Source: an uncultured Bacteroidales bacterium (lineage in GTDB: Bacteria; Bacteroidota; Bacteroidia; Bacteroidales; FEN-979). Taken from it: 64,000 nt of DNA. Below the pieces are notes generated by a model. It saw only the letters and a list, made by a program, of their open reading frames with translations. It did not search any database and was not told the DNA's origin. Made by a program: the position numbers and the translations under genes. The stretch is from NCBI GenBank assembly GCA_903887775.1, contig CAISRB010000012.1, forward strand, positions 186,001 to 250,000. The letters run 5' to 3'. How positions within the stretch are numbered: the stretch's first letter is position 1; every line of letters starts with the position of its first letter. Positions 36,672 through 47,088 of the stretch are shown in pieces.

Positions 36672-38828
36672 ATGGGTAAAAAACCATTCAAAGGGATTCC
36701 GGCCGACCGAAACAATATCGTCAAATCGGTGATCGGGGTCTTTCAGCAAAATCCATTCAGCAGTTTCAATTACAAACAGGTATCGGCAAGGCTTGGCTTA
36801 GAAGACCGTGCCAGTAAGGATGCGGTAAGGCTGGTGGTAGAACGTTTATTCATGGCAAAAGACCTCGTGGAGTCTAAAAGAGGGAAATACCAGATCAATA
36901 AGGAAAGCGAAAGATTTAAAAAGGAGACGAGCAGGGAAATCATTGGCAGGGTTGATATGAAACAGACCGGGAAAGCTTATATTATTCCTGAAGACGGCTC
37001 TGAAGATGTTTTTATTGCTGCAGAAAACACACACCATGCCCTGCATGGCGATACCGTCAGAGTAAGCATTTTCCCGATGAGGAAAGGGCATAAGCGCGAC
37101 GGGCAGGTCACGGAGGTTATCAAACGGCATAAGCTGCAGTTTGTCGGCACGATTGAAACGAGCAAGAACTTTGCATTTCTGATTCCCGACAACCCTTCGG
37201 TGCCGGTGGAAATCCTGATCCAGAAACCTGATCTGAACGGCGCAAGGAATGGACAGAAAGTTGTCGCCGTAATCACCGAATGGCCTGAACATTCGCAGAA
37301 CCCTTTTGGCAAAGTCATCCAGGTGCTTGGCGCGCCGGGTGACAATCATGTTGAGATGCAGGCTATCCTCGCCGAGTATGATTTTCCCTTATCATTTTCT
37401 GAAAAAGCTGAAGCGGAAGCAGGAAAGATACCGGAGGAAATACCCCAGGCGGAGATCAGCAAACGAAGGGATTTCAGAAAAGTTTTTACAATTACTATCG
37501 ACCCTGAAGATGCCAAGGATTTTGATGATGCGGTTTCCCTGAAAAAGCTTACAAACGGACATTGGGAAGTCGGTGTTCATATTGCAGATGTTTCATACTA
37601 TGTTCAAAAGGGATCCGGCATTGACAAGGAAGCTTTTGAAAGGGGGACATCGGTTTACATGGTACACAAAACAATTCCGATGCTTCCCGAGAGATTGTCG
37701 AACCAGCTTTGCTCACTTCAGCCAGATAAGGACCGGTTGAGCTTTTCAGCGGTTTTTGAATTTGACGACCAGGGCAAACTGTATAACGAATGGTTTGGGA
37801 AAACAATAATCCATTCCTGCAGAAGATTTGCCTATGAGGAAGTGCAGGGTATCATTGAAACAGGAAAAGGCGAATATGCCGAAGAAATTGCCGTTCTTAA
37901 CGGGATCGCTTTAAAGCTCAGGGAAGAAAGGTTTAAGAAAGGATCTTTTAATTTTGAGACCCAGGAGGTCAGGTTCAGGCTCGATGAAAAAGGCCGTCCG
38001 CTGAGTATTTACATCCGGGAAATGAAGGAAGCAAACAAGCTGATCGAGGACTTCATGTTGCTCGCAAACAGGAAAGTCGCTGAATGGGTGGGTAAACAGA
38101 AACCGAATGTTCAGCCGAAAACCTTTGTTTACAGGGTCCACGACAAACCAAATCCCGAGAAGCTGGAAGTCTTTACACAGCTGGTCGAGCGTTTAGGTTT
38201 TTCACTCAGGCTGTCCACCAAAAAATCAATGGCACATTCCTTTAACCAGCTTTTTCATGATATCAAAGGCACAGGAGCGGAGAACATGGTTGAAAGCGTT
38301 GCAATCCGGACTATGGCGAAAGCTGTTTATACTACAAAGAATATTGGGCATTACGGCCTGGCCTTTCCGTATTATACACATTTTACTTCACCCATACGCC
38401 GTTACCCGGATCTGATGGTCCATCGATTGTTTCAGGATTACCTCGACAACAAGCCATCGGTCCCGGCAGCAGAATATGAAATGCAGTGCGAACATGCATC
38501 GGATCTGGAAAAACGCGCTGCTGACGCCGAAAGGGCATCCGTAAAATACAAACAGGCCGAATATATGCTTGATAAGATTGGACAGGAATTTGATGCCCTG
38601 ATTTCGGGAGTCAGCAAATGGGGCATATTTGCCGAGATCATTGGAACAAAATGCGAAGGGATGATCAAATTAAGAGATCTCGATGACGACTATTACTACC
38701 TTGATGAAGAAAATTTCCGGGTGATCGGGCAGAGGTCCGGAAATGTTTATAAACTTGGCGATAAGGTGAGGATCAGGGTAAAAAAAATTGATCTTTCCAG
38801 GAAGCAGATGGACTATATAATACTTTAG
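36672..38828 (+). CDS. rnr: Ribonuclease R
   Basis: FTITIDPEDAKDFDDAVSLKKL, VGVHIADVSYYV, HFTSPIRRYPDLMVHRL, C-terminal S1 domain. Confidence 0.97.
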   Translation: MGKKPFKGIPADRNNIVKSVIGVFQQNPFSSFNYKQVSARLGLEDRASKDAVRLVVERLFMAKDLVESKRGKYQINKESERFKKETSREIIGRVDMKQTGKAYIIPEDGSEDVFIAAENTHHALHGDTVRVSIFPMRKGHKRDGQVTEVIKRHKLQFVGTIETSKNFAFLIPDNPSVPVEILIQKPDLNGARNGQKVVAVITEWPEHSQNPFGKVIQVLGAPGDNHVEMQAILAEYDFPLSFSEKAEAEAGKIPEEIPQAEISKRRDFRKVFTITIDPEDAKDFDDAVSLKKLTNGHWEVGVHIADVSYYVQKGSGIDKEAFERGTSVYMVHKTIPMLPERLSNQLCSLQPDKDRLSFSAVFEFDDQGKLYNEWFGKTIIHSCRRFAYEEVQGIIETGKGEYAEEIAVLNGIALKLREERFKKGSFNFETQEVRFRLDEKGRPLSIYIREMKEANKLIEDFMLLANRKVAEWVGKQKPNVQPKTFVYRVHDKPNPEKLEVFTQLVERLGFSLRLSTKKSMAHSFNQLFHDIKGTGAENMVESVAIRTMAKAVYTTKNIGHYGLAFPYYTHFTSPIRRYPDLMVHRLFQDYLDNKPSVPAAEYEMQCEHASDLEKRAADAERASVKYKQAEYMLDKIGQEFDALISGVSKWGIFAEIIGTKCEGMIKLRDLDDDYYYLDEENFRVIGQRSGNVYKLGDKVRIRVKKIDLSRKQMDYIIL

Positions 38829-38829
38829 C

Positions 38830-40611
38830 ATGGACCTGGTTTCTCCGGAAGATCTTGTCAAAGCCGGCAAAGGCATCCGGGTTATAGGCCGCGAGAGGCT
38901 GGCAAAAGTGCTGTTCAGGCTTCTCAGCCTGGACGTGATCAACAAAAAATACAACGAGAACGTTCACCTTCCTGCCCATGAATTTGTTGATAAGATCCTT
39001 GAAGAGGTTAAGATCATTTATAAGGTATCTGAAAGTGACCTGGATAACATTCCGGCAGAAGGCAGTTTCATTACCATATCGAATCATGCATACGGTGGGA
39101 TTGACGGGCTGATCCTGATCTCCATGATCACAAAACAAAGACCCGATTACAAAATCCTGGTGAATTTTCTACTCACACGCATCATGCCGCTGAAAGGATA
39201 TTTTATCGGGGTAAATCCTTTTGAGACGCATAAAGATGTAAAATCCAGTTTTGGGGGTTTAAAAGATGCTTTTATTCATATTGTCAATGGTCACCCGATG
39301 GGATTTTTCCCGGCCGGCGAAGTCAGTAGCTTTAAACTCAAACACCTAGCGGTCACCGACAGGGAGTGGCAGCATTCGATGCTGAAGTTTATTAAAAAAG
39401 CAGGGATTCCTGTCGTCCCTGTGTATTTCCCGGGCCATAACAGTATTCAATTCAACATTCTCGGTTTTATCCATCCCGTTCTTCGCACGGCCAAACTGCC
39501 TTCCGAATTATTAAATAAAAAAAGCAAAAAAATACAGGTCAGGATTGGAGCTCCTGTTACTGTTGAGGAACAGAATGAATTTAAGGATATTACCGACTAT
39601 GGCAGGTTCCTTCGCATGAAAACATACACTCTCGGGCTGTCTGAAAAACCCGGGAAAATAAAATACAGGCTTTTGACGCACTCGCCGGAACCTGTCATTG
39701 ATCCGGTTCCCGATGCCATGATACAAGACGAAATTGAGCAGATAAAATCAGACTATCTGCTGTTCAGCATAAAGGAGAATTATGTTTTTTGTGTTCCCTC
39801 GGCCAGGATACCGAACATCCTGAGAGAGCTTGGCAGGAGAAGGGAAAAAACATACCGGGAAGTAGGCGAGGGAACAAATAAAAGTCTGGATGTTGACCAG
39901 TATGATCCCTATTTCGAGCAGCTTTTTATATGGGATGAAAACGAGAAACAGCTGATCGGGGGATACCGCGTTGGCAAAGGAAACCAAATCCTCACGAATT
40001 TCGGGATGAGGGGTTTTTACATTACGAGCCTGTTTAAAATCAAACGGGGATTTGCACCTATCCTGAATGTTTCCATCGAGCTTGGCCGTTCATTTATCAT
40101 TAAAGAATACCAGAAAAAGCCTCTGCCGCTTTTTTTGCTCTGGAAAGGCATCCTGTACCTTCTGCTTAAAAATCCCAATTACAGGTATCTGCTGGGACCT
40201 GTCAGTATAAGCAATGAATTCAGATCATTCTCAAAAACTCTTTGCGTGGAATTCCTGAAAGCAAATTATTTTAATTCGGAATTTGCCGAATACATAAGGC
40301 CCAGAAACCCTTTTAAAGGAAAACCAGGGAGGATTATTGAAAAGGAACTGTTTCTTAAATATACCGAAAAAAATACGGGAAGGCTCGACAGTTTCATCCG
40401 TGATTTCGATCCTCAGTACAAGACCCCGATTCTTCTCAGGAAATATCTCAGTGTCAATGCTGAAGTCCTTGGCTTCAATGTTGACCCGCTATTTAATAAT
40501 TGCCTGGATGCGCTGATGATACTTGACCTGTTTGAAGTGCCGTTTCCTACGATTGAAGGCCTGGCGAAGGAATTCCACGACCAGTCGCTGCTGGAAAGAT
40601 TCAGGAAATAA
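38830..40611 (+). CDS. Fused PlsC-type O-acyltransferase and GNAT-type N-acyltransferase (OlsF/GlsF-like candidate)
   Basis: N-half ITISNHAYGGIDGLIL...GFFPAGEVSSFK...GIPVVPVYFPGHNS; C-half REKTYREVGEGTNKSLDVDQYDPYFEQLFIWDENEKQLIGGYRVGKG (OlsB/hemolysin-type GNAT). Confidence 0.85.
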   Translation: MDLVSPEDLVKAGKGIRVIGRERLAKVLFRLLSLDVINKKYNENVHLPAHEFVDKILEEVKIIYKVSESDLDNIPAEGSFITISNHAYGGIDGLILISMITKQRPDYKILVNFLLTRIMPLKGYFIGVNPFETHKDVKSSFGGLKDAFIHIVNGHPMGFFPAGEVSSFKLKHLAVTDREWQHSMLKFIKKAGIPVVPVYFPGHNSIQFNILGFIHPVLRTAKLPSELLNKKSKKIQVRIGAPVTVEEQNEFKDITDYGRFLRMKTYTLGLSEKPGKIKYRLLTHSPEPVIDPVPDAMIQDEIEQIKSDYLLFSIKENYVFCVPSARIPNILRELGRRREKTYREVGEGTNKSLDVDQYDPYFEQLFIWDENEKQLIGGYRVGKGNQILTNFGMRGFYITSLFKIKRGFAPILNVSIELGRSFIIKEYQKKPLPLFLLWKGILYLLLKNPNYRYLLGPVSISNEFRSFSKTLCVEFLKANYFNSEFAEYIRPRNPFKGKPGRIIEKELFLKYTEKNTGRLDSFIRDFDPQYKTPILLRKYLSVNAEVLGFNVDPLFNNCLDALMILDLFEVPFPTIEGLAKEFHDQSLLERFRK

Positions 40612-40612
40612 C

Positions 40613-41347
40613 TCAAACCAGCTTATTTTTTTCTATCAGGTCGAAGAAGTTTTTTCGGAACGTTTCACTGATTGGGATGTATTTATCAAGGATCTTGATA
40701 CGGTTCCTTTCAATGGATTCGATCTTGTCGAGAGCTACGAAAAATGATTTGTGGACCCTGCAAAACAAAGGCTCATGCAATATCTCCTCCAGTTTTTTAG
40801 AATTCATAAGGGTCATGATCCGCCTCGTTTTAGTAACAATTCTCCAATAGTCACCCATGCCTTCCACATAAAGAACATCAGGACATTCAATTCGTTCCAT
40901 CCGGGTTTCTGTCTTCACAAAGAAATATGAAAGCACAGGGGTTTTGGGTTCATTTGCAGGCGTTTTTTCACGCACACTGGTTTCGAGCTGCTTGCGTTCA
41001 TAAACCTTATTAACTCCTTTTAAAAACCTTGCAAACGATATAGGTTTCAGCATGTAATCAATGACATCCAGGTCAAATCCCTGAATGGCATAATTTTCAT
41101 ATGCCGTGGTAAAAATCACAAAAGGAGGATTCTGAAGAGAGTTAAGAAGCTGGATCCCGGAAAGTTCTTCCATCTGGATATCGAGAAAGATCAGGTCAAC
41201 CTTTCCGGAACGGATAAATTCGATGGAATCAACAGCGTTATCGAAGGTCTTTAATAAATTAAGAAAGGAAACTTTCGAACAGTAATCCCTGATAATATCC
41301 AATGCCAGGGGTTCATCATCTATGGCAATACAATCGATCTGCATCAC
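40613..41347 (-). CDS. LytTR-family response regulator
   Basis: CIAIDDEPLALDIIRDYC, LIFLDIQMEELSGIQLL, LytTR LYVEGMGDYWRIVT...RVHKSFFVALDKIESIERNRIKI. Confidence 0.95.
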   Translation of the reverse strand: MMQIDCIAIDDEPLALDIIRDYCSKVSFLNLLKTFDNAVDSIEFIRSGKVDLIFLDIQMEELSGIQLLNSLQNPPFVIFTTAYENYAIQGFDLDVIDYMLKPISFARFLKGVNKVYERKQLETSVREKTPANEPKTPVLSYFFVKTETRMERIECPDVLYVEGMGDYWRIVTKTRRIMTLMNSKKLEEILHEPLFCRVHKSFFVALDKIESIERNRIKILDKYIPISETFRKNFFDLIEKNKLV

Positions 41348-42357
41348 GTCCTGATTATTAATTTAACACAAAAAACATCTCCATCCGGTTTGATATCGAG
41401 GCTGTATTTCTGGGGATAAAGCAGTTCCAGCCTGCGGCGGATATTGCTCAACCCTATACCTCCCTGCTGGTCAGTAGGAGCCTGCTGGTTTTTACGGATG
41501 AAATTTTTCACTTCAAACTTTATTTCGATGGGCCTGATATCCAGGCGGACTATGATGCCGGGTGCAGGAACTGTGCGGCTGGCATGCTTGAACGCATTCT
41601 CCACAAAGGGGATCAGCAGCATAGGCGCAATTGTAAGCCCTTCGGCCGAACCATTAATGTCGAGGGAGACAAACTCCTTATTCCGCAACCTCAGCTTCTC
41701 AAGTTCGATAAAGCTTTTCAGGTATTCAATTTCTTTTTCAAGAAGAACCTTGTCGGTAGTGGCGTCGTACAGCATGTATCTCATAATTGACGACAATTTC
41801 ATAACGGCTTCGGGAGCATCATCTGATTTCTGGTAAACCAGGGAGTAAATATTATTAAGTGTGTTGAAAAAGAAATGCGGATTAACCTGGGATCTCAGCA
41901 AAGCCAGTTCGCTAACCTGTTTCTGATTGATAAAGTCAGCCTGGAGTTTTTGATTTTCGTACCAGTTGATAGCAAGGCGGATCAGCAGACTGTAAATGAA
42001 AAAAATGATAATCAGCCGGATATCATCAAAGATCCATTCCCTGCCCACTTTCAGTTTCGTAATATCATAATGGACGAGATATCTCCAGAAAGAATATTCC
42101 ATGCTAATTCTGCCTGCCAGAATGAGCCCGGCCAAAGCAAGGCCGATAAGGATACTGATGAACTTATTGTTAAGCTGGAACAGATATTTGAACGAAAAGT
42201 AAAACACGTAAAAAGCAAGCATTCCGGTGAGCATATGTATGATGAGGTCAGGAACAAGGAAAGAGTCCGACTTATTGATATAATATGGGAATGCCGCCTG
42301 GTTAAAAATGTATAACCAGAAGACCACATGGATTATTATTTTGTATTTCAGTTTCAT
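41344..42357 (-). CDS. LytS/YehU-type sensor histidine kinase
   Basis: LALLRSQVNPHFFFNTLNNIYSLV; MLLIPFVENAFKHA; GGIGLSNIRRRLELLYP; 4-nt overlap with the LytTR gene. Confidence 0.95.
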   Translation of the reverse strand: MKLKYKIIIHVVFWLYIFNQAAFPYYINKSDSFLVPDLIIHMLTGMLAFYVFYFSFKYLFQLNNKFISILIGLALAGLILAGRISMEYSFWRYLVHYDITKLKVGREWIFDDIRLIIIFFIYSLLIRLAINWYENQKLQADFINQKQVSELALLRSQVNPHFFFNTLNNIYSLVYQKSDDAPEAVMKLSSIMRYMLYDATTDKVLLEKEIEYLKSFIELEKLRLRNKEFVSLDINGSAEGLTIAPMLLIPFVENAFKHASRTVPAPGIIVRLDIRPIEIKFEVKNFIRKNQQAPTDQQGGIGLSNIRRRLELLYPQKYSLDIKPDGDVFCVKLIIRT

Positions 42358-42495
42358 CCGATACGTTTGAAAATCAATGCTAAGATAAGAAAAGAATCAG
42401 CCTTTCAGCAGGTTTTTCAGGCCTAATCTGCAATGAGGCTGTTTCTGTCGATAAAGGAGTATAATCCATCGGTGAAAATTCGGGGTCATATCAAT

Positions 42496-42536
42496 AAAAA
42501 AATCCCCGGTATTTGTTTTCCTTCAATACCGGGGAT
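42496..42536 (-). terminator. Terminator after the S46 peptidase gene
   Basis: On minus strand: ATCCCCGGTATT - loop - AATACCGGGGAT then TTTTTT. Confidence 0.85.
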
Positions 42537-42557
42537 AAGGGGAAATCATGATAAAGG

Positions 42558-44750
42558 TTATTGAACCAGGGTAAGTTCCCCGATCAGGTTGCTTGCACCT
42601 GCAAATTTGTCGATAATGAAAAGCACATAACGGATATCCACATTGATTGTTCTCTGCAGATCGGGTTCAAACATAATGTCTCCGCTCATAGCTTCCCAGT
42701 TGCCGTCGAATGCGAGGCCAATAAGCTGTCCGTCTGCGTTGATTACCGGGCTGCCTGAGTTGCCGCCTGTGATGTCGTTGGTAGTAAGGAAGCAAACGTT
42801 CATCTCGCCGTTCTCGCCGTATTTCCCGTAATCTTTCTGCTGGTACAGGTCCTTCAGCTTCTTTTCAACGATGAATTCTTCGTTTTCAGGGTCTTCTTTT
42901 TGCATAACGCCATAAAGAGTTGTGAAATAGTCGTAATGTACGGCATCAGCGGGATAATAGTCAAGGACTTTGCCATAGCTTACGCGCATCGTCGAATTGG
43001 CATCGGGATAGTATTTCTTATCCGGGTCCATTTCACGAAGTCCGGCCACAAATAAACGGTTACCCGTTGAAACATTATTTCTCAGGGATGTCATGGCATT
43101 GGAGTATTTCGCTGCGGTTTCGCCTACAGAACGGGAGAGTTTCCACGCCGGGTCTTTTTCAAGTGTTTTCCGGCTTGGCTTGTCTAGGAATTTGTTCAGT
43201 TTTTCAGGGGATGAGAAAATCGAAGTGGCATACACGTTTTCAGCATATGCTGAAAAATCATTTCCGTATTCTTTCGCAATATCCTTTAAAATCGAAGGCT
43301 GTTCCTGTGAAGCAACGTTCCGGAAGTACAACGTCAGGGTTCCTGCAAGTTTCTTTTTCTCAATGATCTGATCTTTATCCTTGAACAAGACGGGAATAGT
43401 TGACCTGTATGCCGCAATAGCTTTTTTGAGAGCGGCTTTATCCTTTTTCTCATAAGCTTCTTCTATTGCCGAAGCCCTGCCTGCAGTTCTTACTATGTCG
43501 AGAGCCATCGCTCCTGAATTCGCATAATAACTGGGAACAGCAACTTTTTCAAGAGCTGAATAGGCCTGTTTCAGGTCATCCAGCAAATGACCGTACTTCT
43601 TTTGCCGTGCAGGATCTTTACTGCACCAGGCGGCAAAAGCGGCTTCTATTTCTTTTTTCTTTTCCTCGACATGATTTCGTTTAAGCATTTTGGACTGGCC
43701 GATGAAATTTTTCCAGGTATTGGCCATATTCGCATAACTCCCCGAATATGCGATCTTCACAGCCTTGTCAACATCCATTCGTTCCTTCATGATCTCAAGA
43801 TTATTACCATAGAGGGTAATAAGACTGGGATACTGGACCGAGAGGTTATACTCAATACCGTAGGAAGTCAGGTAGCGGGACGTCCTGGCCGGGTAGCCCC
43901 AGATCATGGCAAAATCATTCTTTTTAATCCCTTTAAGGCTGACAGGCAGGTGGTATGCGGGTTTCAGGGGAACGTTATCTTTTGAATATTTTGCAGGTTT
44001 CCCGGTGGAATCGGTATAAATGCGGAAAATCGTAAAATCACCGGTATGCCTTGGCCACATCCAGTTGTCGGTATCACCGCCGAACTTCCCGATAGATGAG
44101 GGGGGGGCTCCGACAAGCCTGACATCCTGGTATGTTTTGTAAACAAAGAGGTAGTATTCATTCCCTGAATAAAAAGCCTGGATCACGGCATCGTATTTAC
44201 CGTTTTCTTCAGCTCTCTTTTTTATCCTGTTGCTGATATTACGCACTTTCATCTGCCGGTCAGCTTCTTTCAGTGTATCGGGCAGGAAGGGAATAATAGA
44301 ATCTGTTTCATTCTCAACTCTTACAAGAAAAGAAGCACACATCCTTTCATTCATAAGTTCCTCGCTTTTATTTTTCGCCCAGAAACCGTTAGTAAGGTAA
44401 TCATGTTCGGTGGTGCTGTGGTTTTCAACTGCAGTAAAACCACAATGGTGATTTGTAAAAATTAGGCCCTGGTCCGAAACTACTTCAGCGGTACAGAAAA
44501 ACCCCTGTCCTCCGCCATTCGCAGAAAGGCCGACAATTGCATCTTTCAGGCTTGAGTGGTTAATGTTGTAAAGTTCCTCAGCAGTGAGGTGAAGCCCCAT
44601 TTTCTGCATATCAACATAATTGAGGCGGTCAAGCAGGAGGGGAAGCCACATGCCTTCTTCAGGCGGGTTGTCAGCGAAAGCTGGCAAAGTACTGGTCAAC
44701 AGAAGTAAACCAAGCACTGCCCAAGTCATTTTTTTCAAGTTGGATTTCAT
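42558..44750 (-). CDS. S46 family dipeptidyl-peptidase (DPP7/DPP11 family)
   Basis: Signal peptide; GLIFTNHHCGFTAVENHST; TDNWMWPRHTGDFTIFRIY; DITGGNSGSPVINADGQLIGLAFDGNWEAMSGDI. Confidence 0.96.
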   Translation of the reverse strand: MKSNLKKMTWAVLGLLLLTSTLPAFADNPPEEGMWLPLLLDRLNYVDMQKMGLHLTAEELYNINHSSLKDAIVGLSANGGGQGFFCTAEVVSDQGLIFTNHHCGFTAVENHSTTEHDYLTNGFWAKNKSEELMNERMCASFLVRVENETDSIIPFLPDTLKEADRQMKVRNISNRIKKRAEENGKYDAVIQAFYSGNEYYLFVYKTYQDVRLVGAPPSSIGKFGGDTDNWMWPRHTGDFTIFRIYTDSTGKPAKYSKDNVPLKPAYHLPVSLKGIKKNDFAMIWGYPARTSRYLTSYGIEYNLSVQYPSLITLYGNNLEIMKERMDVDKAVKIAYSGSYANMANTWKNFIGQSKMLKRNHVEEKKKEIEAAFAAWCSKDPARQKKYGHLLDDLKQAYSALEKVAVPSYYANSGAMALDIVRTAGRASAIEEAYEKKDKAALKKAIAAYRSTIPVLFKDKDQIIEKKKLAGTLTLYFRNVASQEQPSILKDIAKEYGNDFSAYAENVYATSIFSSPEKLNKFLDKPSRKTLEKDPAWKLSRSVGETAAKYSNAMTSLRNNVSTGNRLFVAGLREMDPDKKYYPDANSTMRVSYGKVLDYYPADAVHYDYFTTLYGVMQKEDPENEEFIVEKKLKDLYQQKDYGKYGENGEMNVCFLTTNDITGGNSGSPVINADGQLIGLAFDGNWEAMSGDIMFEPDLQRTINVDIRYVLFIIDKFAGASNLIGELTLVQ

Positions 44751-44778
44751 CGTTCAGATTTAAAACAGTAGTGATTAA

Positions 44779-45462
44779 TTAAGGTATATGTATAGTAAAT
44801 ACTTTGTAATATTCAAATAAAGAACCTGAAATAATAAAGGAACCGATGATCATAAAGAGCAGTCCAACGATACGGTTCAGCCATAATTTAATCTGTGGGT
44901 TTCCCAGCACTTTGATCCTGTTAGCCAGAAAGCATTTAAGGATGTCAGTTGTGAGTACCATGAACAATGTTCCGCTGAAGAACAGAGCTACGGCTCTCTG
45001 GTCACCTCCATAGGTTGCATTGATGGCAAGCATCGAAGTGATCCAGAAGACCCAGAGAAAAGGATTAGCGAGATTGAGCACAAACCCCTTGAAAAAGTAG
45101 GGGAGAAGTCCGGGTTTCCTGACTTTTATTTCATTGATAGCCTCAACCCTCTCAGTCATCGGGATTTTCTTAAAAAAAGTATAGATGCCAAAAATGGTCA
45201 TAATACCGCCCCCGATAATTCCAAGAATAAGGTGGTAAAACTTGTCATTAACAATCTGTGCAGCCCCGAAATAAAACCCGATCACAAGGGCCAGGTCGCT
45301 CGCAAAAATGCCCAGCGCAAGGAATATCCCGGTTTTAATCCCATGCTTAATGCTGGTTTGAAGAAGCGCAAAAAGCGCAGGGCCCAGGGTAATGGCAATG
45401 GTAATCCCGAGGATCATCCCCTCGAAAAGGGGGTGTAAAATGGCCAGGCTATTGACAACCAT
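44779..45462 (-). CDS. LysE-family amino-acid exporter
   Basis: GITIAITLGPALFALLQTSIKHGIKTGIFLALGIFASDLALV; FVLNLANPFLWVFW. Confidence 0.9.
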   Translation of the reverse strand: MVVNSLAILHPLFEGMILGITIAITLGPALFALLQTSIKHGIKTGIFLALGIFASDLALVIGFYFGAAQIVNDKFYHLILGIIGGGIMTIFGIYTFFKKIPMTERVEAINEIKVRKPGLLPYFFKGFVLNLANPFLWVFWITSMLAINATYGGDQRAVALFFSGTLFMVLTTDILKCFLANRIKVLGNPQIKLWLNRIVGLLFMIIGSFIISGSLFEYYKVFTIHIP

Positions 45463-46984
45463 AGTTTTGAAGATGATTTTCCCAGGATGTCAGTTGTTGG
45501 TTTTTCAAAACTCGGGGAAACTTATGAGCTCCTCCTTCTTTACCCTGAACCTTCATCCAGTCATAAAAAGCCTGCAAAGGTACAATTTCCGCCCGGATCT
45601 CTCTTATAGCTTCGAGTCTTTCGACCCGATAATCGTCGTTCAGGACTTTCAGGTAATCATCCAGTTTGCGGGCAAGGATTACCGGATCTGCAGGACTGTC
45701 GGTTCCCAGGTACCATTTATGGCCAAAAAGGCTGCCGTGCCTTATCCCGCATACTGTAAACTCATTGATTTTTATGTTCATCTCGTCCTGAAGCAGTTTA
45801 ACGGCCCGGTTCATGTTATCCTGCGACAGATGCTCCCCGCAAAGACTGAGAAAATGTTTCGTCCTTCCGGTCAGCTGGATCTCGCAGGATTTTGTATTTG
45901 TAAATTTGAGGGTATCACCGATCAGGTACCTCCATGCGCCCGCACAGGTTGAGAGAAGAAGGGCATAATTTCTGTTTTCTTCAACCTCATTTAAACTTAA
46001 AACCTCAGGGTTTTCTTTCAGGTTGCCTTCTTCATCGAAATTCCTGTCGGTGTATGGAATGAACTCATAATATATCCCGTTATCGGTAATCATTGCCATC
46101 GAGTTTTTGCTTTCAGGATGCTGATAAGCAATATACCCTTCCGACGACAGGTAGGATTCGTTATAAATGATTGACCTTCCAAGCAGGGGCAGAAAGCCGT
46201 TCACATAGGGCTCAAACGATACACCACTGTGGACGTAAGCGCTGAAATTCGGCCAGATCTCATGAATATGTCTGAGCTTGTATTCCTGGATGATCCTTTC
46301 GAGGATGATCTGTATCCAGGCCGGCACGCCAACTATGATCCCAATATCCCAATTTGGGGCATTGCGGACAATCTCCTTGAGTTTTACAGGCCATTCCACT
46401 TCCCTTGAGATGCTTTTCTCCGGTTTGTAGAAATGCTGAAACCAGAACGGGATGTTTTTAGCTGTAATACCCGACACGTCACCCTGGTAATATGTCCCGT
46501 TATACTGCAAATGCGTGCTTCCGCCAATCATCAGTATCCCTTTTTCATAAAACTCATCGGGGAAGTCATACTTTGTAGTGCTTACCAGAAGCCGGATTGT
46601 CGCTCTGCGAATAGCCATAAGCATATCGCTGGTCACAGGGATCTGTTTTGACGAGGCATCGGATGTGCCCGATGTCAGTGCAAAATATTTAACCCGTCCG
46701 GGCCAGGTTACATAGGATTCTCCGTTCAGGCTGCGGTACCACCAGGAACGGAACATCAAATTATAATCATGAACTGGAATATTTTCACGGAATCCTGTAA
46801 TAATATTCGGAGAATCCAGGATATCGGCGAAATGATAGTATTCCCCGAATGCCGTTCCCTGAGCCCTGGCCAGCAGTTTTCTCAGGACTTTTTGTTGTTC
46901 ACGAAAGGGGTCTGTGTTTTTGATGTCAATCGGGAAACGTCTTATTTCATAAGCTTTTTTAATAATTGACCCAAGCAGCGGCAT
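45449..46984 (-). CDS. GH3 family (auxin-responsive promoter-like) protein
   Basis: YFALTSGTSDASSKQIPVT; YLSSEGYIAYQ; YYEFIPYTDRNFDEEGN; CAGAWRYLIGDTLKFTN; LTGRTKHFLSLCGEHLS. Confidence 0.93.
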   Translation of the reverse strand: MPLLGSIIKKAYEIRRFPIDIKNTDPFREQQKVLRKLLARAQGTAFGEYYHFADILDSPNIITGFRENIPVHDYNLMFRSWWYRSLNGESYVTWPGRVKYFALTSGTSDASSKQIPVTSDMLMAIRRATIRLLVSTTKYDFPDEFYEKGILMIGGSTHLQYNGTYYQGDVSGITAKNIPFWFQHFYKPEKSISREVEWPVKLKEIVRNAPNWDIGIIVGVPAWIQIILERIIQEYKLRHIHEIWPNFSAYVHSGVSFEPYVNGFLPLLGRSIIYNESYLSSEGYIAYQHPESKNSMAMITDNGIYYEFIPYTDRNFDEEGNLKENPEVLSLNEVEENRNYALLLSTCAGAWRYLIGDTLKFTNTKSCEIQLTGRTKHFLSLCGEHLSQDNMNRAVKLLQDEMNIKINEFTVCGIRHGSLFGHKWYLGTDSPADPVILARKLDDYLKVLNDDYRVERLEAIREIRAEIVPLQAFYDWMKVQGKEGGAHKFPRVLKNQQLTSWENHLQNYGCQ

Positions 46985-47088
46985 CCCTGAAATATTATTA
47001 GAATCCTGTAAAATTACAAAAAAAGATACTTAATTTCGGATCAGATTTGAGGCAACGCGTATTTTAAACCCGACAATAAGGACAACCA

